DNA of 64,000 nt from Siphonodentalium dalli (Eukaryota > Mollusca > Scaphopoda > Gadilida > Siphonodentaliidae): positions 4,264,976 to 4,328,975 of the forward strand of contig CP136069.1 of NCBI GenBank assembly GCA_032622095.1. The letters are read 5' to 3'. Shown one piece after another: positions 43,901 to 55,900 of this stretch. Below the pieces are notes generated by a model. That model saw only the letters and a list, made by a program, of their open reading frames with translations. It was not told where the DNA came from and ran no database searches. The position numbers were made by a program, and so were the translations under genes. Every line of letters begins with the position of its first letter. Positions within the stretch are counted from its first letter, which is position 1.

Positions 43901-46900
43901 GGGGGGTATATCGATCATGCACGCCATGAATATCTACTCGGTTCTCTACCCTTTAGTCAAGAGTAGGCTATAGAAATTCGAAACATGACATATTGGGGGG
44001 GGGGGGGGGGGGTGTCCTGATGTACATGTAAAGTTTTAGCAACATTTAGCAGTAATATTCCATACTTTTTCATGAATCGTAATATGGTAAATAAAGAGCG
44101 TGTGAAAATATGAATGGAAAATTCCATGCAAATCTGCAGTGCAAAGGTTATAAATACGCGAAGTAATCATAACATTTAACTGGCAATTAAATGTGTGCAT
44201 GGGCTGCTTTTCATATTCTACATTAATTTCGTTTTCTGTAATTACTACTAATTATAATGCTGCATTGATTATTTCGATAAGTTGAACATAGCCTAATTAT
44301 GTTGACAGTGTCGAATTTCACGATTGCATCATCAAGGTCAAGGTAACACGATGCGATTTATTTGTAGTAGGCCTGCTCCTATATTTCGTCATTTTTTTCT
44401 TTCAAAAAGATGTCTTGCTAACTTTTATTTAGTTTACTTTAAATATTAACCCTTTACCCAACAGTAATATTACCTCCAGCCAACAGAACTTTCAGGTGAC
44501 GTCAAAGTTTTTGGTAAAAACATGTATTATTACTAAATGTTATGTGGCTCCTGATTTATGATATTATGTTCATCTGTATGGATGGGGACTGGGAGTAAAA
44601 AAAAAAATCAGAGTTGTGAATCCGCCTCCCCAAGCATGATAGTATGGTGAATATTTAGTAGGTTTTATATTTATATTTTATAACAATAAATGTAATAAAC
44701 AAACGAAAGGTAAGTTTTGTTTTATCAACAGATCAATGTGACTTTCAGTTTCAATTTCTCTGTCGGAAAACCATATCACCAAATTGGGTGATTTATTAAT
44801 GTTTTAAGCCATGGCTACGTGGTGAAATGAAACATAAAATAAATCATCAAGTGGCCTATCAACTCTTGGATAGTTAAGTGTAAATTCAGTTACAATTGAC
44901 TGCATTATTAGTCCAAACTAGTCAACATTGTGCCATCGATTACAACGCACGTGTTTTTTTGTTTACTTCAATTTACAACGCACCGGTTTTTGACCTTGAC
45001 ATTGCAGTCAATACATTCGCACCGCACATATCTTGTGCAATTAATAAATTAAACAATTCTTTCGTGCCTACATTGTATCTTACGATCGAGAAAGTGCTTT
45101 CTCTTAGTGAAATTTTGAGCAATCATATTCAATATAAAATGACAAGACAGTTCCGATAAGTAATTCGTGGTAATGCAGCACTAATCGGAATTGATTTGCG
45201 CACTTTCAATTTAAAAATAGCCGCGTTTGTCTCGTGAACTCTTGTGTTCAAATAAAGGTACCTAATGTTATACAATGTTATTTCTTTGATTTTTCACATC
45301 ATGATATGGCCAATTTACTTGAGTATTTGGCAGTGTTAATGCGCGGAGAATAATAATTTTATTAATCAAACAAGAGAACAAAACGGCCGATCGATGCACA
45401 TTTGTGCTTTTCAGTATTTTATTATTGTTGCGCTGACGTCGGCAAGGTTCCGATGTGTTTTCATCGTCATCAGCTGATCAATAAGTTCAATGGAAACACT
45501 CGATAATTAAATGGTCAATTGATACTAACATTAAATCTAAGATATATTATGATTGAATTTGCAATGAATGTCATTTATTTATTACCGAATGGCTATTATA
45601 GTTGTAGGCATGATAGATGACAGTCCCCATTGTGCGCCCCACATTCCAACACCACGTTTTCGCAGGTAAAAATTTCTGCGCTCGTTATCAGTGGGCGTTT
45701 CTTGATCTTTTTTGGCGGGAGTGTCTTTTAAATAAACCATTTGGATTGAATCGTGTGTCCATTCCTTTGTATTTTTAGATTACATTGTGGAGAATATACT
45801 CAAGATTATGTAATTGTCAATGCGCGCAGAATAATAATGTTATTAATCAAACGAGAGAACAAAACGGCCGATGCACATTAAATTTGTGCTACAGTATTTT
45901 ATCATTGCTGCTATGACGTCGACAAGGTTCCTAATTTTTTCATCGTCATCAGCTGATCAATAAGTTCAATGGCAACATTCGATAAATGGTCAATTGATAC
46001 TAATACTAAATCTAAGATATATTCTGTTTGAATTTGCAATGAATGTCATTTATGAATTACCGAATGGGTAATAGATATAGCCATGATAAAATGAGTCCCC
46101 ATTGTGCGCCCCAATTTCCAACAGTTTGACACGTGTTTACTGTAGGTACATATTTTTTGCGCGCGTCATCAGTGGGGGTTTCTTAGCGGGAGTGTTTTTT
46201 AAATAAACAATTTTGATTGAATCATGGGTCCATTCCTTTGTATTTTTCGATTATAGTGTGGAGAATATACTCAAGATTATGTATTTGCCAATGCGCTTTA
46301 TCAACACAATTTATTTGGGTACTAATCCAGGCAATCCCCGTGCCAACAATATTGGGCTGAATTGGCGTGATGTTGGGACGTGTAACTGAAGAGAAAATCG
46401 AAAATGTTGTCGAACTTTTCGATCAAAACTTTATTTAATTCTCAAAATTGCTCACTCAGTGTATTAAAATAAAATATTATTCATATGATCTTGTGATGAA
46501 TGAGGGAAAAAATCAAATCAAATGACAGTTTTATTTGAGAACATTTCTAGGGCCAAAAGAGTTTTATCAAATATATATTTTAATTTTTTATCACGTTCAC
46601 TTTGGAACAGTCTATTGCTAGTGTTGAAGGGATACCACCTGTATGAAACCATTTCTTTTTATGTTTCCTTCAGAGCGTTTCTAGGAGATATGCGCTGTAT
46701 GAATAATATACAAAAAGAATTCAATGGACAATTTAATAACTTGGAATCAAAACTTGAAACGTGTAGAGTTTTAATTCTTTTAAACAAGCTTCCACCCCAA
46801 TAAAAATATGCTTACGAAGGAGGCTGTGGACGAATCCAAAAGTAATGACAATAAATAGAACCGGAAACATAAACAAACATGCTCGATTCGCCGATTATCA

Positions 46901-49900
46901 AAACAGACATAGGCCTAATTGTTCTTGATATAAATGGGTAAATTATCGGAAAGTTGGTAATACGCTACGTTACTTTCGGGAAATCAGCGCGTTATCGGAA
47001 TATTTAGATGCGGTATCGGAATATTTTCGGGAAATGGTGACCGCTCTATCGGAATCTATCGGGAAATTTAGAAGATAGTTTTGAATTATCGGAATCCTAT
47101 CGGGATATCTATCGGGATCCCGATAGTAGTTTTGAGATGACCCCTTACTGATATCTACCGTTTGCTAACTCTTTTTAGAGTGCTGAAGCTGAAGCCCCAA
47201 CTTTGGTCAAAATTTGCAACAGTTGGGAATTTCATACCTGCCAAAACATTAGTTGGAAAGTTCACATCATCAATAGGTTGAAAATGTTCTTGTAGTTTGA
47301 TTTTCAAACAATTTATTGGGGGATTAATGGTTTTTGGACCAATATTTGCATATTTTCCTATTTTTTGTCAAAATTTTGGACTGAAATGGTCATCAGTTGG
47401 AAATTCTCCAACCTTGCGGGGGGGGGGGGGGGGGGGGGGGGGTACAGGTTGGAAATTTCAAACACTTGGAAAGCTTGTGTCCGGTCCCTCCCCGTGGGCC
47501 GTGGCCAGTCAAAAACTTCTAGTTAATTTAAGAAAACAATATTGTCATACATTTGGTCAACATTGTCATTGGAATTGTCATAAGTTGGAAATTTTCCAAC
47601 CTAAGTGGGGGGTGCCAGGTTTGAAATTTCCAACTCTAGGAAGGCTTGATGCTAGGATTTTGCAATTTTCTTGTTCAGATTTGAAAATTTTCCCACACCG
47701 GCCCGAACCATGGTCGGCCTGGTATGGTTCGGCCGGTGTGTCATTGTCCCTCCACCCGTGGCCAATACAAAACTGCTATAATTAGTTTAACAAAACAATA
47801 TTTTACTACATTTGGTCAAACGTGTGGACTGAAATGGTCATCAGTTGGAGAATTTTCCAACCTGAGGAGGTGGGTATGAGGTTTGAAATTTCCAACACTA
47901 GGAAAGCTTCAGTTGAGGCTAGGATTTGCGATTTTCTTGTATAGTTTTGAAAATTTTCTCACACCGGACCGAACAACCATGGTCAGCCCGGTGTGTCCTG
48001 GTCTCTTGCCAGTAGCCGTGTGCATTTGTCTGGAGTTAGACTACTAGATGTTAGGATTTGTGCAATTTTTCATACTGGGAATATAGAATCATGGTTTATG
48101 AATATATAGGATGTTAAGTCTGAACACTGAGGTGCAAGGGGGGGGGGGGGGGGGTGCAAATGGAATTATGCAAAACTTGTATTTTGTCTGATTCTGGATT
48201 CAAGGGGGGGGGGGCTGCAGTTGGAATTTCCCAAGGTGGACAACCCCCCCCCTCCCCCAACAGATACCCTCTAATCACGTCCCTGGACCTGACGCATCTC
48301 TTTTGTGAGCACAAAGACTGCAGTTTGTCAGCTAAATGCGAATGCAGGCAGAAAGTGCATCAATATATGTGGATGTTCGGCTGATTGTCCTAACAACACT
48401 CTGTAGATGTTTATGACAGCGACGATGATGTCCCATGAAAATGGTCTATTATTGTAATATAATGCCAGCTCTGAATGATAACACTCGTGAGCAAACTCTA
48501 TGTGTTAATTTTGCTTTCTGCTCATATGCCTATATTGTGGATGTTATGTTGTACCTGGACATAGTTTGACTTGATTTTGGATTTTATTATTTTGGATCGC
48601 TAATCATTTAAATGTGTCATTGACATTTTTAGTTTTCATTCAAAGTTGACAAAAATCACATTTAGGGGGGAGGGTTAATAAATTAGGTTATACTGAGGCA
48701 ATACAAAACCCATCTTCATAATGCGCATGGTTTTATGTTACCATATAAATGCAGAAAATTTTGATATGTAACACGCCGGAATTAATTGTACGGACACTGA
48801 TCACTCGCGGTTTACATTATGTATTAAGAGTGAAAAAAGGGGAAATTTTATGAAAAAAATCCCAAAACTGCGAGTTATGATAACCCGATGCCCCCAGTTT
48901 AGCATTTTCCCCTTTTGATAACTTGATTTATATCCTCTAAACAGAATGTATGCATGTTTTATGCAAAATTATATAAATTTCAGATAAAGATTCAGAATTT
49001 CCGAAATATCGTGTTTTTTCGTTGTTTTTACCATAAAATGCCCATTTTCATTTCTTGGCACTCGGTTTCGTCATCTGAGACACACATATTCGTTTGCACA
49101 ATGTTGCAGCGGTGATATATGCGAAGTTTCAACTAGTTATACTACCGGGAGGGGTATGTAAAAAACTAGAGGCCTTTTCAGAGTTGACCGCTACACTATT
49201 ATGAGAGAACAGTGGTGCTTGTGCAAGAAAGAACTGCATGACCAAGGTCAGATTTTATATAAAGTTGGTTAACCCAAGGTGTTCTAGGCTGTAATATCTT
49301 AACATTTGTAAACTGTTAATGTGAAGTTTCTACTATCTACTACTGGGGTACCTCTACTGTAGGACATGGATACGAGCATCCCCCTGCCTATTTATCATGG
49401 GTATCACAAAAAGCTTCAAAAAGTTAATTGGCCGCAATAATGTGCCCCACTGTATATCAGTATTGTTACGTTATTTTATATACTACTCCTAGAGGCATAT
49501 ATTCAAAGGCTTCCATTCCATTTATTGAATTTCCCCAAACAAACAAATAATAATTCCAACCCCCTCCCTTATTTTTTTCCCTCCAATACCGTAAACATTG
49601 CTATATATTTTTTAGGCCTTACAAGTATGAACCTGGTCAAGTTAGTCAATAGCTACTGGCTGACAATTTGTTTTTGAGGAATATATGCGATGAGTCTAAC
49701 AACCATGAAAGAGCAATCCATCTAACTGGTTCCGAAATTTGTTTAAACGTTTAACTCGAGTGCTATGCATTGATACTACTTTTATAACTAATGGGATATT
49801 CCATTCAGTAAAGATAGTGTTCACCTAGACACCTACCAGGGCATTTTTCCTCATTGCAATTTGACATGTCTTCATCTGAGCCAAGGCAGGGTCTGCCGCT

Positions 49901-52900
49901 GTGACTCGGGGCAGGTTGTGTACACGTTCGGAATCGCTTCATGTGGCCACCTCCACAGCTAGCCGTACAGTCGCCCCACGCATTCCATGTCGACCAGCTG
50001 CCATGGACTGAAAGCATAAAAAGAATCGCATCAGTTCGCATCAGTGTTTACTGATAATGTTTTTATTCATTACAAGCGGCCACTACGGCGCTATCCCCCA
50101 CCTTGGGGGCAAAGTTGGGGGTAAGTATTTTCAAAATAAGCTAAAAAACATTTGAAATCAGTTAATATTTGTTTTAGGTCAGGCTTAACCCTTTGAGTGC
50201 CAGGGGCCGATCTCATCGGCCCTAAACCTACAAAATAAGTCTGTTAAAGAATATAAGAATAAATTATTAAAATTGTAAAAAAAAAAATGTTAGGCCAATG
50301 CATTCTCTTATATATGCGAGGCGACCTATGGTCGACTCGCATATATAAGAGAATGCATTGGCACAGGGTATATGGGTTGATACAAAAATCGACCTGGCAG
50401 TCAAAGGATTAAAATTGAAATTGCAATGCTAAAAAATTACAATCATAGGGCTGGAACTCTGATAGAAATGTATAGCCGAGCCTATAATGTATAGCCGAGC
50501 CTATAATGTATAGCCGACCCTATAATGTATAGCCGAGCCTATAATGTATAGCCGAGCCTATAATGTATAGCTGAGCCTATAATGTGTAGCCGAGCCTATA
50601 ATGTGTAGCCGAGCCTATAATGTATAGCCGAGCCTATAATGTATAGCCGAGCCTATAATGTATAGCCGAGCCTATAATGTGTAGCCGAGCCTATAATGTG
50701 TAGCTGAGCCTATAATGTATAGCCGAGCCTATAATGTATAGCTGTATAGCCGAGCCTATAATTATAGCCATATAGCTGAGCCTATAATGTATAGCCGAAC
50801 CTATAATGTATAGCCGAGCCTATAATGTATAGCCGAGCCTATAATGTATAGCCGAGCCTATAATGTGTAGCCGAGCCTATAATGTGTAGCTGAGCCTATA
50901 ATGTATAGCCGAGCCTATAATGTATAGCCGTATAGCCGAGCCTATAATTATAGCCATATAGCTGAGCCTATAATGTATAGCCGAACCTATAATGTATAGC
51001 CGAGCCTATAATGTATAGCCGAGCCTATAATGCATAGCTGAGCCTATAATGTGTAGCCGAGCCTATAATGTATCAGTTCGCATCAGTGTTTACTGATAAT
51101 GTTTTTATTCATTACAAGCGGCCACTACAGCGCTATCCCCCACCTTGGGGGCAAAGTTGGGGGTAAGTATTTTCAAAATAAGCTAAAAAACATTTGAAAT
51201 CAGTTAATATTTGTTTTAGGTCAGGCTTAACCCTTTGAGTGCCAGGGGCCGATCTCATCGGCCCTAAACCTACAAAATAAGTCTGTTAAAGAATATAAGA
51301 ATAAATTATTAAAATTGTGAAAAAAAAAATGTTAGGCCAATGCATTCTCTTATATATGCGAGGCGACCTATGGTCGACTCGCATATATAAGAGAATGCAT
51401 TGGCACAGGGTATATGGGTTGATACAAAAATCGACCTGGCAGTCAAAGGATTAAAATTGAAATTGCAATGCTAAAAAATTACAATCATAGGGCTGGAACT
51501 CTGATAGAAATGTATAGCCGAGCCTATAATGTATAGCCGAGCCTATAATGTATAGCCGACCCTATAATGTATAGCTGAGCCTATAATGTGTAGCCGAGCC
51601 TATAATGTGTAGCCGAGCCTATAATGTATAGCCGAGCCTATAATGTATAGCCGAGCCTATAATGTATAGCCGAGCCTATAATGTATAGCCGAGCCTATAA
51701 TGTATAGCCGAGACTATAATGTGTAGCCGAGCCTATAATGTGTAGCTGAGCCTATAATGTATAGCCGAGCCTATAATGTATAGCTGTATAGCCGAGCCTA
51801 TAATTATAGCCATATAGCTGAGCCTATAATGTATAGCCGAACCTATAATGTATAGCCGAGCCTATAATGTATAGCCGAGCCTATAATGTATAGCCGAGCC
51901 TATAATGTGTAGCCGAGCCTATAATGTGTAGCTGAGCCTATAATGTATAGCCGAGCCTATAATGTATAGCCGTATAGCCGAGCCTATAATTATAGCCATA
52001 TAGCTGAGCCTATAGTGTATAGCCGAACCTATAAAGTATAGCCGAGCCTATAATGTATAGCCGAGCCTATAATGTATAGCCGAGCCTATAATGTATAGCC
52101 GAACCTATAATGTATAGCCGAGCCTATAATGTATAGCCGAGCCTATTATGTATAGCCGAGCCTATAATGTATAGCCGAACCTATAATGTATAGCCGAACC
52201 TATAATGTATAGCCGAGCCTATAATGTATAGCCGAGCCTATAATGTATAGCCGAACCTATAATATATAGCCGAGCCTATAATGTATAGCCGAGCCTATAA
52301 TGTATAGCCGAGCCTATATTGTATAGCCGAGCCTATAATGTATAGCCGAGCCTATAATGTATAGCCGAACCTATAATGTATAGCCGAGCCTATAATGTAT
52401 AGCCGAGCCTATAATGTATAGCCGAGCCTATAATGTATAGCCGAGCCTATATTGTATAGCCGAGCCTATATGTATTGCCGAGGCTATAATGTATAGCCGA
52501 GCCTATAATGTATAGCCAAGCCTATAATGTATAGCCGAGCCTATAGTGTATAGCCGAGCCTATAATGTATAGCCGAGCCTATAATGTATAGCCGAGCCTA
52601 TAATGTATAGCCGAGCCTATAATGTGTAGCCGAGCCTATAATGTATAGCCGAGCCTATAATGTGCAAACATGTTTCAGAAACTCCTCTTGTGAACTCATA
52701 TACCAAATCTTTTAAATCTGTTAATAAATGTTCGAAATAACCCCCAGACAACTTTTTGTGGGTGCCAAAAAATGACAATCAAAGGGCTGTAACTCTGGTA
52801 AAAATGTCCGACCGGGCCTAGTTTATGAACGTATTTCAGATATTCCCATTGTGAACTCATATACCAAAAATCTTTGACATCCATTGATGATTGTTTGAAA

Positions 52901-55900
52901 TAACAGATGGACGGACAGACGGATGGAACCCATTCCTAAATTCCCCACCGAAAATTATAATAATGGTTTTATAAATAAGCTCTTGTATTGCTTAATACTT
53001 ATTGAACCATATACAGTAATGCCCTAATTAATGGGTAATGGGCAGAATTATGGGTAACTTTTCAGGATTTAGTTGGAAATATGGCTTGTTGCCATTCATC
53101 GGAAAGCTCTCCCCTGAGAGCTTTCCAATGAATGGCAACAAGCCATATTTCCGACTAAATCCTGAAAAGTTACCCATAATTCTGCTATGGTTAAGCAGTC
53201 GATTAATTAGGGCATTACAGTATGTCTCCCTGAGGACAATATAAATAAATAGAGGATACCTATGGCTTCTGACTGAATACAATAATTACCATGAGTGGGT
53301 TCAAGCAAATACCGATTTTCCACGAGTACTTGTATTTGCCTGTAACCCACGATAAATCTTGTGTTCAGTCAAAAGCCATATTCCTTTTTATGATATGCGG
53401 TTTCGTATTTCAATTTACAATTATTGCTCTAAGGTGATTGTTTTGCCGAATTAAATGTAGACGAAAATAACATTTTCAATAGAAAATACATATTCCCTAA
53501 TAAGATACTTACACACTGAACTACATGGTATATTCATCTTTATTCACAAGAAAGGATTCTATGAGATCCGTTTAAAAAAATTTATTTTGGTACGAAATAG
53601 CTTAAGTACCTTTTGAATCATTTATTATTATGACGTAGCAGTTCAAGGTCATTTGTCCACTCGTTATGTATATAAGCAAGTGGACCCACAGTAAACGGCC
53701 TCTTTTTATCCTCTTACAAGATTCGAGGGGTGTGACCGAGCAGCGGGGAGGGAAAATCCCAATTTGGGAGGGACATGTGAGTTCAGTGTGTAAGTATCTT
53801 ATTAGGGAATATGTATTTTCTATTGAAAATGTTATATTCCCATCAAAGATACGTTACACACTGAACTACATGGTAGAATCAACTCATAGGAGGAGGCTGC
53901 GAGGAATGAGATACTATGGTATTTTAGTTGAGAATAATTCTTTTGAACCTGCTGAGTTTTTTAGCAACAAATGGATCAAAAGGTACTGATTTGCAGATTT
54001 GATTGATGCTACCAGGTAGAGTGGAGAAAGTGGGAGAATAAGCCCAATGGCTGAAACTCTGCACCTCCCCCCTTTGGTTCTGAAGTCAGACAAACCTGTA
54101 ATTGTGAAATCTCATATGCAGGTACATGCATGTGCCACCTCCTCCCTGGAGTAAGCTGGTTATATGCAGAAAGCATAGGTCACCCAGCTCCATGGTATGT
54201 GACTGAACGAACCAAGCTATCCCGTCGTTTCCACACCAGAGGAAGGAAATCTATTGTTACCTGAATGGTCAATCTGGATGTAACACGAGGAAGTAGCAAC
54301 TGTAAAGACGATTAGAAACATACCACCAACTCATGAATGGTGAAGAAAACCCAGAGTTAAATAGCCACTGCATCATGCTTGTAAGGTCTGCGACCGACTG
54401 TCAGTAAATGTGCAACCCCAAATCGACAAACTGATCAAGGCGCAAAATAAGTATTTTCTGACTGACCGTCAAATGACAGTATTTTACTTCAGTTAATAAA
54501 TACACCAGACAGAGGCCATATTCCGTCGGTCAATGCCCCTGATCGGAATTTACTTTAAGGCTGGACACTGGTAACAAAACCCCAGGTAACTAAGTCGATC
54601 AAGAGCGTTAAATGACTTGGAAAGTCCCAAAATGTTTTCTGGTATCGAAACAATCGAGAAGAAAAAGTTCGGAGAGTCCTGAGTTGTAAACTACTTCCAC
54701 AGCCTGTCAATTCAATAGTGTATGCAGTTACATGTACACATGATTGAAAGGAATACTTTGCAGTCTGCATGTAACTTATTAGAAAATGTGTAGAAGGAGG
54801 AGACCCATCGTGATGGAACTACTCCAAACAATCTGAAAGAAAGGACAGGCCATGGATGATAAAGGTCTAAAAACAACCAGAATGTTGATAACAAGAAGAT
54901 TGTATCTTCTTGTTATTCACTGATTGTTCTTAACAGACGAAGGGCCCGGGTCCATGAGCTGTGTGTAGCTCACCTCATCCACCAAGGCGAAAGTACACAG
55001 CAATGCCCAAAGCAACCGACCACCCAACCACAGCAGAACCACGGGCAACCCTTCAGGACCCAACCGGAAACACGGCCCGCCGCCACCCATCGGAAAGCTC
55101 TCGTCGAGAGCCCCCCGATGAACAGCAACAAGCCACACCACCGACCAAATCCCGAAAAACCACCCACATCTCCGCCGCAGCCAAGCGGCCAAACACCCCG
55201 AGCACCACTGTACACCCATTCGACATGGTCAAGGAAGTACGCCAGTAATGTGAACAGAAGGGCACATTTTACTGAAGACCAATCACATGTGTGTATGGTC
55301 GGACGGTTGTCTGCCGCTCATACAGCGAGGACCCGGACCCTAGTTCCTCCCCGCGGGCAGAGACTCTGTTGCCAACAATGATTGCCTCATGTGCGCCGTT
55401 AGACGAATAGCTCGTCTGTTGTGTAGTAATTCAAGACAGCCTGTCAAAAAAGGAGCACTGAGTACAGTAACGCCCAAGCAGTAACGCCCAAGCAGGGCAT
55501 CAATGAGTTTTGTTGGCATGACGCAGGGCTCAAAGTTCTGAAATGCACCTGTTCCCATGGAACAGGTTATTACCTACCGTACCCGCCACCCCAGAAGATT
55601 GCGTGAGTTCAATTGTCTATATCGTAACCCGATAAGCGAACCCAAACTGTAAAGCCATAATATTGAGCGCGAATAGATCTAATCCTGGTGCTACAGGGAA
55701 AGCTCATTGGGATTGTCCTAAGGCTGTAGAGTCAAAAGATGATGAATGTTCTACGCAAAGAGAAATATGATTCCCAACTTGGTTCGCAGACAAAACCCAG
55801 CCCAACACTGCAGAAGGCCCGAGTGATGCTCGCAAAATCTTAGAAGGAATCCAAGGCTTGGTGTTATGCCCCATGGAACCGTAGTAAGGGTGAAAGATGA

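Larger units (their letters stand above)
42020..49198. mobile_element. Possible 7.2-kb element with TAGTGTAGCGGTCAACTCT ends
   Basis: The left end TAGTGTAGCGGTCAACTCT and the right end AGAGTTGACCGCTACACTA are inverted, with weaker inverted similarity for about 200 bp inward (GTACCCCTCCCGG, TTTCGTTTCCGCGTGCCAAG). TTA lies on both sides (42017-42019 and 49199-49201). The interior holds three G runs of 20 or so, tandem segments and no recognised transposase. Two separate insertions of one family is the alternative. Confidence 0.6.
50030..52110. repeat. 1042-bp tandem segmental duplication
   Basis: GCATCAGTGTTTACTGATAA at 50038 and again at about 51080, with the rest of the unit (CTATCCCCCACCTTGGGGGC, an HP-C element and the start of a 19-bp array) repeated at an offset of 1042 bp. 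The unit begins just outside the TSP1 exon, so no coding sequence is duplicated. Confidence 0.93.

Noticed and set aside
43880..44012. Pure G runs as special regulatory quadruplex sites
   Set aside because: Simple poly-G tracts, also at 47420 and 48140, are common slippage products and possible sequencing artefacts. Nothing ties them to a function.
46522..46803. 93-residue forward frame, possible gene or transposase piece
   Set aside because: No recognisable motif and no supporting neighbours. Length is not surprising for AT-rich intron DNA.
54917..55265. GC-rich overlapping frames at 55.0-55.25 kb as a coding exon
   Set aside because: The GC richness is explained by T-to-C change in an HP-B hairpin. 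No splice or domain support.
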